Below, in pieces: positions 28,204 to 36,431 of a stretch of 64,000 bases of DNA. A model generated the notes under the pieces. The model had not been told where the DNA came from. It saw nothing but the letters and a program-made list of their open reading frames with translations, and did no database searches. The position numbers were made by a program, and so were the translations under genes. The DNA is from Acidobacteriota bacterium (GTDB lineage: Bacteria; Acidobacteriota; Aminicenantia; Aminicenantales; Saccharicenantaceae), in contig JAKLEN010000002.1 of the NCBI GenBank assembly GCA_022711665.1, positions 401,001 through 465,000 on the forward strand, in the 5' to 3' direction. How positions within the stretch are numbered: the stretch's first letter is position 1; every line of letters begins with the position of its first letter.

Positions 28204-28860
28204 TCATCGGATCTCGATCTTTTCGCCCAGGAACCTCGGCCGTTTCCGGAGAAGGACATTCAGGACCGCGTTGACCCGGGCCAGCCGCTCCCGGGCATGG
28301 ACCTTGAGGCCGGAGGCTCCCCCGACGTCCCGGGCGTTGAAGCCGACCGCCTCCAGGCCCAGCGCCGCGGCGATGAAGATCGCCCGGCGGTTGTGGAATT
28401 CCTGCGAAATGACCGTGAAACGGGATTGGCCGAAGATCTCCTTGAGCCGGAAGACGGAGTCGTAGGTCCGGAAGCCGGCGTAATCCAGGAAGATATCGGC
28501 GTCCGGGATGCCCCGCTTGACCAGCTCCTGCTTCATGTCGCGAGGCTCGTTGTAGCTCGAATGGCGATTGTCGCCGCTGATCACGAGCTTGCGGACCTTC
28601 CCTTTCCCGTACAGCTCGACGGCCGCCGCGATCCTGTTGTCGAAATAGGGGTTCGGCCGGCGCGACCTCAGGTATTTCGAGGTGCCCAGGACCAGCCCGA
28701 CCCGGTTCGCCGGGATGGCGTCGGAGCTGTCGTAGACGGCACCCCCCGTCCGGCCGTCGACCCAGGAGTTCGCGCCCAGGACCAGGATCGCGGCCAGGGC
28801 CAGGCCGGCCGGAACGGCCCGCGTCAGGACCAGCCAGATGACCCGCTTCCGTTTTCTCAT
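28204..28860 (-). CDS. sanA: SanA/YdcF-family envelope protein
   Basis: A 218-residue protein with one N-terminal membrane helix and a DUF218 domain: VGLVLGTSKYLRSRRPNPYF, VRKLVISGDNRHSSYNEPRD, FLDYAGFRTYDSVFRLKEIF, TVISQEFHNRRAIFIA. It aligns along its length with E. coli SanA, which affects vancomycin exclusion and envelope integrity at high temperature; the biochemical activity is unknown. I place the start at MRKRKR (28860) for family length; an in-frame ATG at 28887 is also possible. It follows the asparaginase gene closely and may share its transcript. Confidence 0.88.
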   Translation of the reverse strand: MRKRKRVIWLVLTRAVPAGLALAAILVLGANSWVDGRTGGAVYDSSDAIPANRVGLVLGTSKYLRSRRPNPYFDNRIAAAVELYGKGKVRKLVISGDNRHSSYNEPRDMKQELVKRGIPDADIFLDYAGFRTYDSVFRLKEIFGQSRFTVISQEFHNRRAIFIAAALGLEAVGFNARDVGGASGLKVHARERLARVNAVLNVLLRKRPRFLGEKIEIR

Positions 28861-28910
28861 CACGACGACCAGCCCGGCCTGATCCATCTTCCCGGCGGCG
28901 GGCCCGGCCG

Positions 28911-29405
28911 TCAGGCCTCGACCTCCTCGAACATGCCGGTCTTCCTGTTCTTGCGGACCTTGTCCCAGGGCAGGGCCCGGCCGTTCATGGCCACGTACAC
29001 GCCGTGCGGCAGGACCTGGACGAAGGCCAGGGCCGCGCCGAGATTGAACAGCCCGTCGGAGGAGCCGAACTTGTAGGGTATCATGGCCCCGGTGAGGACG
29101 ACGGTCTTGTCCAGGTTCGACTGGCCGAGCAGCCGGGCCGTGACCTCCATCCGGTCGGTCCCGTGGGTGATAAGGATGCGCTCGTGCGGCGCCGTCCGGC
29201 AGTTCTCGAGGATGCTCGTCCGGTCGGCGTCGGACATGTCGAGCGAATCGACCATCATCAGGGTCCGGACTTCGACCTTGAGGCCCGAACGCCCCAGGCG
29301 GAGCATCTCGCCGACGTGGGTGTCCTGGAAAAAGAGGTTGCCGCTGAGCTCGTCGTACTCCTTGTCGAACGTCCCGCCGGTTACCAGGATGCGGATGGTG
29401 CTCAT
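28911..29405 (-). CDS. Single-domain asparaginase-like protein
   Basis: A 164-residue protein equal to only the N-terminal domain of type I asparaginase/glutaminase: TGGTFDKEY holds the first catalytic Thr, ITHGTDRMEVTA the Thr-Asp pair, and VVLTGAMIPY the lysine-region motif (here without the usual Lys). The C-terminal domain that completes the tetramer is absent, and the frame closes cleanly, so this is a family of short asparaginase-domain proteins and not a truncation. The substrate is uncertain. The start follows GGAGAAGCACCC. Confidence 0.75.
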   Translation of the reverse strand: MSTIRILVTGGTFDKEYDELSGNLFFQDTHVGEMLRLGRSGLKVEVRTLMMVDSLDMSDADRTSILENCRTAPHERILITHGTDRMEVTARLLGQSNLDKTVVLTGAMIPYKFGSSDGLFNLGAALAFVQVLPHGVYVAMNGRALPWDKVRKNRKTGMFEEVEA

Positions 29406-29614
29406 GGGTGCTTCTCCAGCCTCCCCGCCGGCCGCCGATCGACGGCCGCGGGCGGCGCGCCGACCATGATATTCAAGCCTCCCCGGCCTGTCAAACCGGC
29501 GGGACGACCCCTCCACCGGGATAACGATTAACAATTTAACGGGGTTGGCGGCCAGGGTCTCAGGGACCGGGCAATTCTTCCGACAAGCGTTAAACCAGGG
29601 CTCGCCATAGACCC

Positions 29615-29624
29615 GCTAATTAGC
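29615..29624. promoter_or_regulatory. Palindrome upstream of the diaphorase operon (possible operator)
   Basis: GCTAATTAGC is a perfect 10-base palindrome 18 bases before the -35 box of the diaphorase operon. The 300-base gap upstream also holds repeated TTAAC-type motifs (around 29533-29545, 29588 and 29677-29690). Ribbon-helix-helix proteins bind short repeats or palindromes, and the first gene encodes such a domain; a link is inference. Confidence 0.35.
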
Positions 29625-29642
29625 TGTTTTATCATTATTATG

Positions 29643-29671
29643 TTGACATTCCGGTAATGCCAGGATACAAT
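29643..29671 (+). promoter_or_regulatory. Promoter of the diaphorase operon
   Basis: TTGACA (29643-29648), a 17-base spacer and TACAAT (29666-29671), in an AT-rich stretch. The leader is about 30 bases and contains GAGGAG before the first ATG. Confidence 0.85.
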
Positions 29672-29706
29672 AATATGTTAAACGGGTTAGCCCAGAGGAG
29701 TGTCAG

Positions 29707-30429
29707 ATGCCGCGTGAAAAGAACAAGAACAAGTTCGTCGGGATGCGCCTGAGCGAGGAACAGAACCAGGCCTTGAGCCGCCTCCAGAAGGACTCGAAGG
29801 CCAGCAAGAGCGACGTCCTGCTCCGGGGCCTGGAGCTCCTGAGCGAATACTACGCCCTGGGCCTGGACAAGCCGCCGCTGAGCCTCGACCTGCGCAGCCT
29901 CGAATCCGAGGCCATGCACCTGGCCGAAGCCATGAAGCAGGTCCAGGACAAGAAGCAGGCCGTCCGCCAGATGGTCCAGGAACTGGCCGACGTCGACCGG
30001 ATCCTGGATAAGTACCAGGGCCGTAAGAACGCCCTGATCCAGGTGCTCCTCGACATCCAGGCCCAGAACCACTGGCTTCCCAAGCCGGCCCTGATCTGGG
30101 TTTCCGAGCGGCTGGACGTGCCCCTGGCCCAGATCTATCAAGTCGCCACGTTCTACAAGGCCTTCAGCCTGGAGCCCCAGGGACGCCACAACGTCCAGGT
30201 CTGCCTGGGCACGGCCTGCCAGGTCCGCGGCGCCAAACGCCTTCTGGACAACGTGATCGGCGTGCTGGGCCTCCAGCCCGGCCAGACCGACGCCGGCCAA
30301 AGATTCACCCTGACCACGGTCAACTGCCTGGGCTGCTGCGCCCTGGGACCGGTGATGATGGTCGACGGCCAGTACTACAGCAAGCCCGGTCTCAAGGACA
30401 TCGAGCGGATCGCCGCGTCCTGCGATTGA
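29707..30429 (+). CDS. NuoE/HoxE-like [2Fe-2S] subunit with N-terminal ribbon-helix-helix domain
   Basis: A 240-residue protein of two parts. Residues about 8-48 (KFVGMRLSEEQNQALSRLQ, then KASKSDVLLRGLELLSEYY) have the beta-strand, helix, turn, helix pattern of CopG/Arc DNA-binding domains. A helical linker (about 60-95) leads to a thioredoxin-like NuoE domain with YQGRKNALIQVLLDIQ, QIYQVATFYKAF and the cluster cysteines CLGTAC (C-x4-C) and CLGCC (C-x3-C). NuoE/HydC/HoxE subunits are normally about 150-170 residues, so the head is extra. It forms an electron-input module with the next two genes. The redox centre plus DNA-binding head suggests self-regulation, which is inference. Confidence 0.85.
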   Translation: MPREKNKNKFVGMRLSEEQNQALSRLQKDSKASKSDVLLRGLELLSEYYALGLDKPPLSLDLRSLESEAMHLAEAMKQVQDKKQAVRQMVQELADVDRILDKYQGRKNALIQVLLDIQAQNHWLPKPALIWVSERLDVPLAQIYQVATFYKAFSLEPQGRHNVQVCLGTACQVRGAKRLLDNVIGVLGLQPGQTDAGQRFTLTTVNCLGCCALGPVMMVDGQYYSKPGLKDIERIAASCD

Positions 30430-30450
30430 GGCCCGAAAAGAGAGGCAATC

Positions 30451-32364
30451 ATGTCGAAATTGAACTCCGCGGCCGAACTGAAGAAGTTCCGGCAGGACAT
30501 CCTGGCCGGACGGGACGCCGATAAGCTCTGCGTGACCATCTGCCTGGGCACGGGCTGCCTGGCCTGCAAGGGCGACAAGGTCCATGACGCCTTCGTCGAG
30601 GAGATCCGCCGGCGGGGGCTCGAGGACCGGGTCGACATCCGGCGGACCGGCTGCCACGGCTTCTGCGAGCAGGGACCGCTGGTCGTCGTCTTCCCCAAGG
30701 AGATCTGCTATCTCAAGGTGACCCCGGCCGACGTCCCGGAGATCGTCGCCGAGACGCTCGTCGGCGGGAAGGTCGTCGAGCGCCTGCTCTACGCGGGCCC
30801 GGACGGCCGGAAGATCGTCCACGAGGGCGACATCCCGTTCTACAAGCATCAGACCCGGCTCATCCTCGGCCCCAACCGCCTGATCGACCCGACGCGCATC
30901 GAGGACTACATCGCCCTGGGCGGCTATTCCGCCCTGGCCAAGGCCCTCTTCGTCATGACCCCGGTCGAGGTCCTCGACGAGGTCAAGAGATCGGGGCTGC
31001 GGGGCCGCGGCGGCGCCGGCTTCCCGACCGGGACCAAGTGGGAGACGACGCGCAACGCCCCCGGCGAGCCGAAATACGTCATCGTCAACGCCGACGAGGG
31101 CGATCCCGGGGCCTACATGAACCGGAGCGTCCTCGAAGGCAATCCGCACAGCGTCCTCGAGGGCCTGATCATCGGCGCCTACGCCATCGGCGCCCATGAA
31201 GGCTTCATCTACGTCCGCCAGGAATATCCCCTGGCCGTGGCTAACCTGACCGTCGCCCTGGAACAGGCCCGCGGGCTGGGCCTGCTCGGCGACCACATCC
31301 TCGGCTCGGAATTCAGCTTCGACGTCACCATCCACCGGGGCGCCGGGGCCTTCGTCTCCGGCGAGTCCAGCGCCCTGATGACGGCCATCGAGGGCCGGGT
31401 CGGCGAGCCGAGGCTGAAATACATCCGGACGGCCGTCAGCGGCCTCTGGGAGAAGCCGACCAACCTGAACAACGTCGAGACCTGGGCCAACGTGCCGGCC
31501 ATCGTCTCCAAGGGCGCCGCCTGGTTCAACGGCATCGGGACCGAGGGCAGCAAGGGCACCAAGATCTTCTCCCTGGTCGGCAAGGTCCGGAACACCGGCC
31601 TGGTCGAGGTGCCCATGGGCATGACCCTGCGCCAGGTCATCTTCGACATCGGCGGCGGCGTCAGCGGCGGCAAGGAATTCAAGGCCGTCCAGACCGGCGG
31701 CCCGTCCGGCGGCTGCCTCCCGGCCGGGCATCTCGACCTGCCGGTGGATTTCGAGGAGCTGGACAAGGCCGGCTCGATGATGGGCTCCGGCGGCATGATC
31801 GTCATGGACGAGGACACCTGCATGGTCGACACGGCCAGGTACTTCGTCAGGTTCCTGTCCGAGGAATCATGCGGCAAGTGCGTGCCCTGCCGCGAAGGGC
31901 TGAAGCAGATGCTCGGCCTGCTCGACAACATCTGCGCCGGCCGGGGCCGGGACGGCGACATCGAGCTGCTCGAGGAGCTCGGCGAGGTCATGACCGAGGC
32001 CTCCCTCTGCGCCCTCGGCGCCACGGCCGCCAATCCCCTGCTCTCGACGCTCAAGTACTTCCGCGGCGAGTATGAGGCCCATATCAAGGAGAAGCGCTGC
32101 CCGGCCGGCGTCTGCAAGGACCTCATTCGCTATTACATCGTTCCCGACAAGTGCCAGGCCTGCCAGATCTGCGCCAGGAGCTGCCCGGCCGGGGCCATCG
32201 CCGGGGACAAGGGCCTGGTCCACGTAATCGACCAGGCCAAGTGCACCAAGTGCGGCGTCTGCCTCGAGGTCTGCCCCTCGCGCTTCGGCGCCGTGACCAA
32301 GATCTCCGGCCGGCCGGTGCCCGCGCCCGTCGCCGCCGGGACCAAAGTCCAGAAGAGAAAGTGA
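30451..32364 (+). CDS. NuoF/HydB-like NAD(P)H-oxidising flavoprotein subunit
   Basis: A 637-residue subunit: N-terminal thioredoxin-like [2Fe-2S] domain (CLGTGCLACKG; RRTGCHGFCEQGP), FMN/NADH domain (GLRGRGGAGFPTGTKWE; NADEGDPGAYMNR; GAGAYVSGE-type GAGAFVSGESSALM), the [4Fe-4S] motif SCGKCVPCREG with its distal Cys, and a C-terminal two-cluster ferredoxin (CQACQICARSCPAGAI; CTKCGVCLEVCP). This layout matches the flavin subunits of HydABC-type bifurcating hydrogenases and related soluble diaphorases. It takes electrons from NAD(P)H, or passes them to it, with ferredoxin as likely partner. It begins 21 bases after the RHH-NuoE gene. Confidence 0.95.
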   Translation: MSKLNSAAELKKFRQDILAGRDADKLCVTICLGTGCLACKGDKVHDAFVEEIRRRGLEDRVDIRRTGCHGFCEQGPLVVVFPKEICYLKVTPADVPEIVAETLVGGKVVERLLYAGPDGRKIVHEGDIPFYKHQTRLILGPNRLIDPTRIEDYIALGGYSALAKALFVMTPVEVLDEVKRSGLRGRGGAGFPTGTKWETTRNAPGEPKYVIVNADEGDPGAYMNRSVLEGNPHSVLEGLIIGAYAIGAHEGFIYVRQEYPLAVANLTVALEQARGLGLLGDHILGSEFSFDVTIHRGAGAFVSGESSALMTAIEGRVGEPRLKYIRTAVSGLWEKPTNLNNVETWANVPAIVSKGAAWFNGIGTEGSKGTKIFSLVGKVRNTGLVEVPMGMTLRQVIFDIGGGVSGGKEFKAVQTGGPSGGCLPAGHLDLPVDFEELDKAGSMMGSGGMIVMDEDTCMVDTARYFVRFLSEESCGKCVPCREGLKQMLGLLDNICAGRGRDGDIELLEELGEVMTEASLCALGATAANPLLSTLKYFRGEYEAHIKEKRCPAGVCKDLIRYYIVPDKCQACQICARSCPAGAIAGDKGLVHVIDQAKCTKCGVCLEVCPSRFGAVTKISGRPVPAPVAAGTKVQKRK

Positions 32365-32371
32365 GCCAGCC

Positions 32372-32974
32372 ATGGAAACGATCACCCTAGAGATCGACGG
32401 CAAGAAAGTCGAAACGGCCAAGGGGACGACCCTGCTCCAGGCCGCCCGCAAAGCGGGGATCGACATCCCGACCCTCTGCCATGACGACAGGCTGGCTCCC
32501 TACGGCGCCTGCCGGCTGTGCCTGGTGGAGATCAGCAGGAACGGGCGGAAGCGGCTGGTCGCTTCCTGCGCCTACCAGGCCGAGGAAGGCCTGGTCGTCA
32601 GGACCGAGACCGAGAAGATCGTCCGGATCCGCCGGATGATCGTCGAGCTGCTCCTGGCCGTCTCCGCGACGGGCCCGCTGCAGGCCCTGGGCCAGAAGTA
32701 CGGGCTCAAGGAATCGAGGTTCAAGGGCGGCCAGCCCAAGTGCCTGCTCTGCGGGCTGTGCGTCCGCTACTGCGCCGAGGTCAAGAAGAACAACGTCACG
32801 TGCTTCGTCGGCCGGGGCATCGAAAGGGACGTCGTCTTCCTCTCGGACCTGTCCCACACCCTCTGCCCCGTCTGCCGGGAGTGCCTGCCGCTCTGCCCCA
32901 GCGGCACCCTCTATTCGCTCTACCTGAAGGGCTACAACGGCGCGCCGGAGCCCGGCTCGAACAAGGGCGTCTGA
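32372..32974 (+). CDS. HoxU/NuoG-N-like iron-sulfur subunit without catalytic domain
   Basis: A 200-residue protein with an N-terminal [2Fe-2S] ferredoxin fold (LCHDDRLAPYGACRLCLVEI plus a downstream Cys) and a C-terminal two-[4Fe-4S] part (CLLCGLCVRYCAEV; CPVCRECLPLCPSG). It stops where the hydrogenase H-cluster domain or the NuoG molybdopterin-like domain would begin. The His-x3-Cys-x2-Cys-x5-Cys cluster motif usually found between the two parts is absent; that stretch reads AVSATGPLQALGQKYG. The three genes thus form a HoxEFU-like diaphorase whose terminal enzyme must be encoded elsewhere. Confidence 0.88.
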   Translation: METITLEIDGKKVETAKGTTLLQAARKAGIDIPTLCHDDRLAPYGACRLCLVEISRNGRKRLVASCAYQAEEGLVVRTETEKIVRIRRMIVELLLAVSATGPLQALGQKYGLKESRFKGGQPKCLLCGLCVRYCAEVKKNNVTCFVGRGIERDVVFLSDLSHTLCPVCRECLPLCPSGTLYSLYLKGYNGAPEPGSNKGV

Positions 32975-33019
32975 CCCCGTCGCCGCCGCGCCAGGGAGCC
33001 CGGAAAGGGGCGAAGAACC

Positions 33020-33658
33020 CTACTTGAGGGCCCCGGGGATGTCGGCGGCCGGAACGACCTTGGCGTAGCTCCCGTTCAAGGCGGCGAGCACGGCCGCCTG
33101 GATCGAGGCGGCCGGGACGGTCCGGCCGTGGAGCGTCAGATCCCGGGTGGCGCAGGCGTCCTCGATGAGGACGATGTCATAACCCAGGTCCGCGCCCGCC
33201 CTGACGGCGGCCTCGACGCACATGTGGGTCTGCATCCCGGCGATGACCAGCGTCTTGACGCCCCGTTCCTTCAAGAGCTCCTGGAGCCCCGTTCCGAGGA
33301 AGGAATTGAAGGAATGCTTGACCACGACGGGCTCGCCCGCCAGGGGCGCGACATTGGCCTGGATGGCCAGCTGCGGGTCCGTGACACCCGGTTCGAACCG
33401 CTCGATCCCCCGGGGCATATGCTGGACATGGATCACCGGCAGCTTCCTGGCCCGGAAAGCCTCGAGCGCGGAGCGGGCCTCGAGGCTGGCCGCCACGCTC
33501 CCGACGAGCGGGATCCGCCCGCCCTCGAAATAGAAATTCTGTATATCGATGACCAGAAGGGCCGGCCGATCGAACGCGGCCGGCGGCGCCGGAACCGATT
33601 GTCCGGCCGCGGCGGCGGCCAGGAAAAGACATCCGCAAAAAGCCGCGATGATCTTCAT
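33020..33658 (-). CDS. Exported isochorismatase-like cysteine hydrolase
   Basis: A 212-residue protein with a signal peptide (CGCLFLAAAAAGQ) and an isochorismatase fold: catalytic Asp in ALLVIDIQNFYFEGG, Lys in VVVKHSFNSFLGTGLQ, Cys in VIAGMQTHMCVEAAVR with its cis-peptide. The family hydrolyses C-N bonds of small amides and isochorismate; export is unusual because most members are cytoplasmic. The ATG at 33658 follows GGGAGGGCCCCAAC. Confidence 0.85.
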   Translation of the reverse strand: MKIIAAFCGCLFLAAAAAGQSVPAPPAAFDRPALLVIDIQNFYFEGGRIPLVGSVAASLEARSALEAFRARKLPVIHVQHMPRGIERFEPGVTDPQLAIQANVAPLAGEPVVVKHSFNSFLGTGLQELLKERGVKTLVIAGMQTHMCVEAAVRAGADLGYDIVLIEDACATRDLTLHGRTVPAASIQAAVLAALNGSYAKVVPAADIPGALK

Positions 33659-33837
33659 GTTGGGGCCCTCCCGAAGCGTCATGTTCCCTGCGCCGGCGAT
33701 CATACAACAAGCTCCCGCCGCCGGCAAATCGCTTCCCGGGCCCGGCGGCAGCCCGGCAACCGCGGTCGAACCCGGCGCCGTCCCCGGATGCCTGGGATCC
33801 CATTTTCCCGCTTCCGCCAACGCGCCGTTTTATTGAT

Positions 33838-33865
33838 TTGACAAGGCCGGGGATTCCTTTAGAGT
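33838..33865 (+). promoter_or_regulatory. Promoter abutting the rlmN start codon
   Basis: TTGACA (33838-33843), a 16-base spacer and TAGAGT (33860-33865), then six bases and ATG at 33872. The predicted start of transcription coincides with the start codon, and no ribosome site is present. Confidence 0.65.
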
Positions 33866-33871
33866 GGCCCT

Positions 33872-34945
33872 ATGGCGAAGTTCGATGAGCGCGTCAACAT
33901 ACTGGGGCTGAGCCGCCGGGCCTACGAGGAGGCGGCGGATCTCGAAGGACGTTCCCGGGCCCTGGGCCGGCTCTACAGGCAGGTTTTCGCCGAGGGCCGG
34001 TTCGAGCCGGGGTCCGCGGCCATCGCCAAGGAGGCCGCCGCCCGGCTGGCGGCCCGATTCGAGGTCAGGCTGCCGGCCGTCGAGAGCGTCGTCGAGGAGG
34101 AAGGCCCCCTCGGGACCACGGCCAAGGCCCTGCTCCGGCTGGCCGACGGCGAGCGCGTCGAATGCGTGCGCATCCCTACGGCCCATCGCGGCCCCGAACC
34201 CGCGCCCGCCGCCCTGTGCGTCTCCTCCCAGGTCGGCTGCCGCATGGCCTGCGCCTTCTGCGAATCGGGCCGGCGGGGCCTGGCCCGGAACCTCCGGCCC
34301 GAGGAGATCGTGGGCCAGTACGCGGCCGCCCGCCTGAGCCTGGGCTGGGACATCGGCAAGATCGTCTTCATGGGCATGGGCGAGCCCCTCGACAATTTCG
34401 AGGGCCTGGCGGGGGCCCTGGCGGTCTTCCTCGACGCCTCCGGTCCCGCCTTTGCCCAGGAGAACCTGACGGTCTGTACCGTCGGCCTGCCCCGGGGCAT
34501 CGCCCGCCTCAAAAGCCTCGGCCTGAAGCGCCTCAATCTCGCGGTCAGCCTCAACGCGCCGGACGACGGGCTTCGCAGCGAGCTCATGCCGGCGAACCGG
34601 GCCGTGGGGCTCGAGGCCCTGGCCGCCGCGCTTCGTCTCTATCCCCAGCGCCGCAATTTCACCCTGGCGGTGAACTACTGCCTCATCCCGGGCCGGAACG
34701 ACGGCCGGGGCGCGGAACAGGGCGTGGCCGCTTTCCTCCGGGCCGCGGCGCCGCCCGGCCGGGCCTTCGTCAACCTCATCCCCTACAATCCCGGCTCCGC
34801 CGCCATCGGCCGCGCCCCGAACGAGGCCGAGATCGAGGATATGACGCGCCGTCTCCTGGCGGCCGGGGTCCTCGTCAAGCTGCGAAGCCCCCGCGGCCGC
34901 GGCCTCATGGCAGCCTGCGGCCAGCTCGGGCGCGTCAAAGGCTAG
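33872..34945 (+). CDS. rlmN: RlmN/Cfr-family radical SAM rRNA methyltransferase
   Basis: A 357-residue radical SAM enzyme with the cluster motif GCRMACAFCESG (C-x3-C-x2-C), the family patterns SSQVGC, IVFMGMGEPLDNFEG and SLNAPDDGLRSELMPAN, and the C-terminal catalytic Cys in MAACGQL. RlmN methylates C2 of A2503 in 23S rRNA and A37 of some tRNAs; the matching CTCGATGTCGGCTC context is intact in the 23S gene of this window. Cfr (C8, antibiotic resistance) is a less likely reading. The transcript appears leaderless. Confidence 0.9.
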   Translation: MAKFDERVNILGLSRRAYEEAADLEGRSRALGRLYRQVFAEGRFEPGSAAIAKEAAARLAARFEVRLPAVESVVEEEGPLGTTAKALLRLADGERVECVRIPTAHRGPEPAPAALCVSSQVGCRMACAFCESGRRGLARNLRPEEIVGQYAAARLSLGWDIGKIVFMGMGEPLDNFEGLAGALAVFLDASGPAFAQENLTVCTVGLPRGIARLKSLGLKRLNLAVSLNAPDDGLRSELMPANRAVGLEALAAALRLYPQRRNFTLAVNYCLIPGRNDGRGAEQGVAAFLRAAAPPGRAFVNLIPYNPGSAAIGRAPNEAEIEDMTRRLLAAGVLVKLRSPRGRGLMAACGQLGRVKG

Positions 34946-34967
34946 CCGGGGCGCGCTCGCCGGCCAT

Positions 34968-34997
34968 TTGCATAAGGGGCGCCCCCTTGCATACAAT
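34968..34997 (+). promoter_or_regulatory. Promoter of the FadL-like porin gene
   Basis: TTGCAT (34968-34973), an 18-base spacer and TACAAT (34992-34997), giving a leader of about 45 bases with AAGGAGGAG. Confidence 0.6.
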
Positions 34998-35046
34998 GGG
35001 CCGGGTCCCGGCCGCCGCCGGGCCATGTCCCGCCAAGGAGGAGTTC

Positions 35047-36378
35047 ATGAAAAAGCCGTTGAACGCGTTCGCGGGCGTCGTGGGCGCCCTGGCCCTGCTC
35101 GTCCTGGCCTCGCCCCTGGCAGCGCAAATGGACAACCTGACGAACCTGAGCGTGGAATGGATGAGGATGCCGGCGCGCAACGCCGCCACCGACGCGGCCG
35201 ACATCGTCGTCTACAACCCGGCCGGCCTGGTCCGCCTGGGCGACGGCTTCCACCTGGACATCGGCAACCAGAGCCTGATGCGCAAGCCCCGCCACGCCTA
35301 CAGCCTGGGCGAGGTCGAGCGCTCCTTCGGCCAGGACGGCATCGACGCTTTCCTGCCCAATCTCTACGCCGCCTACGTCAAGGGCCGCTGGGCGGCCTAC
35401 GGCGGGATCTACATCTCCGGCGGCGGCGCCGTGGCCGACTATCCGGAGGGGTCCCTGTCCCTGGACCTGATCACCGCGCTGGTCTGGGGTTCCCCGATCC
35501 TGGACGAATACGGCCAGCCCACGGGCCTGCTGTACCAGGACATCTACCCGGGAGCCGGGGGCTGGCGCCTGAAGGCCTCGTCGTACTATCTCACCGGAAC
35601 GATCGGAGGCGCCTACGCCCTCACCGACACCCTGTCGGCGTCGGCCGGCGTGCGCTATGTCAGCGCCGTCAACAAGACCAAGCTGGGGCTGACCCTGGTT
35701 TCCGGCAATCCCCTGGATTTCCCCGACCTGCCGCTGGCCTACGACGTCAAGGACACGGCCTCGGGCCTGGGCTTCGTCCTGGGCCTCCATTATGCCGTGA
35801 CGCCGAAGCTCGACCTGGCCGCCCATTACGAGAGCCGGGTCAAGCTCGACTTCGAGACCTCGATCGTCCGGGACGACTTCGGCCTGGCCGTGGACGGGGC
35901 CAAAAACCGGCGCGACCTGCCGGCCGTGCTCTACCTGGGCGCCGGCTATCAGTTGACGGCCAAGCTGCGCCTGCTGGCCGATTTCAACTATTATTTCCAG
36001 AAGGACGCCGATTGGGGGCTGGCGGCGGAGGACCTGGGCTGGTCGAAGATCGCCGGCGATTGCTGGGCGGCCGGCGTCGGCCTGGCCTGCGCCCTGACCG
36101 AGCGCGTCGAGATCAGCGCCGGCACCGTCTTCACCAAGTTCCTGTTCGACGACAAGCCGCTCTACTACACGCGGCTGGGCGAATTCGAGGCCCCCAAGGG
36201 CGACAACTGGAACAACGGCGTCGGGATCGCCTTTAAGGCCGCCAAGGCCTTGACCTTGAACCTGGCGCTGGGGGGGACGTTCTGGAAAAAAGCCACGGTC
36301 CCCTCGCTCCTGGGAGCGCCCGTCGAGGTGACGGCCCACGCCTACTCCCTGTCGATCGGAGCCGCTTTCGACTTCTAG
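35047..36378 (+). CDS. FadL/OmpP1/TodX-type outer-membrane transporter
   Basis: A 443-residue outer-membrane protein: signal peptide (LLVLASPLAAQ), the FadL-family N-terminal pattern RNAATDAADIVVYNPAGLVRLGDG, many amphipathic beta strands and a C-terminal Phe (SIGAAFDF). The family lets hydrophobic molecules such as fatty acids or aromatics cross the outer membrane. The ATG at 35047 follows AAGGAGGAGTTC; the longer open frame upstream lies inside rlmN in another frame. It converges with the S9 peptidase gene. Confidence 0.88.
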   Translation: MKKPLNAFAGVVGALALLVLASPLAAQMDNLTNLSVEWMRMPARNAATDAADIVVYNPAGLVRLGDGFHLDIGNQSLMRKPRHAYSLGEVERSFGQDGIDAFLPNLYAAYVKGRWAAYGGIYISGGGAVADYPEGSLSLDLITALVWGSPILDEYGQPTGLLYQDIYPGAGGWRLKASSYYLTGTIGGAYALTDTLSASAGVRYVSAVNKTKLGLTLVSGNPLDFPDLPLAYDVKDTASGLGFVLGLHYAVTPKLDLAAHYESRVKLDFETSIVRDDFGLAVDGAKNRRDLPAVLYLGAGYQLTAKLRLLADFNYYFQKDADWGLAAEDLGWSKIAGDCWAAGVGLACALTERVEISAGTVFTKFLFDDKPLYYTRLGEFEAPKGDNWNNGVGIAFKAAKALTLNLALGGTFWKKATVPSLLGAPVEVTAHAYSLSIGAAFDF

Positions 36379-36431
36379 GGCTCACCTCGGCCGCCGGGGG
36401 ATCCGCTCCCGCCGGCGGCGAGCCGGCGCGC

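Noticed and set aside
29638..31731. Minus-strand 697-codon open frame
   Set aside because: Antisense to the diaphorase genes, whose cluster motifs and promoter are unmistakable.
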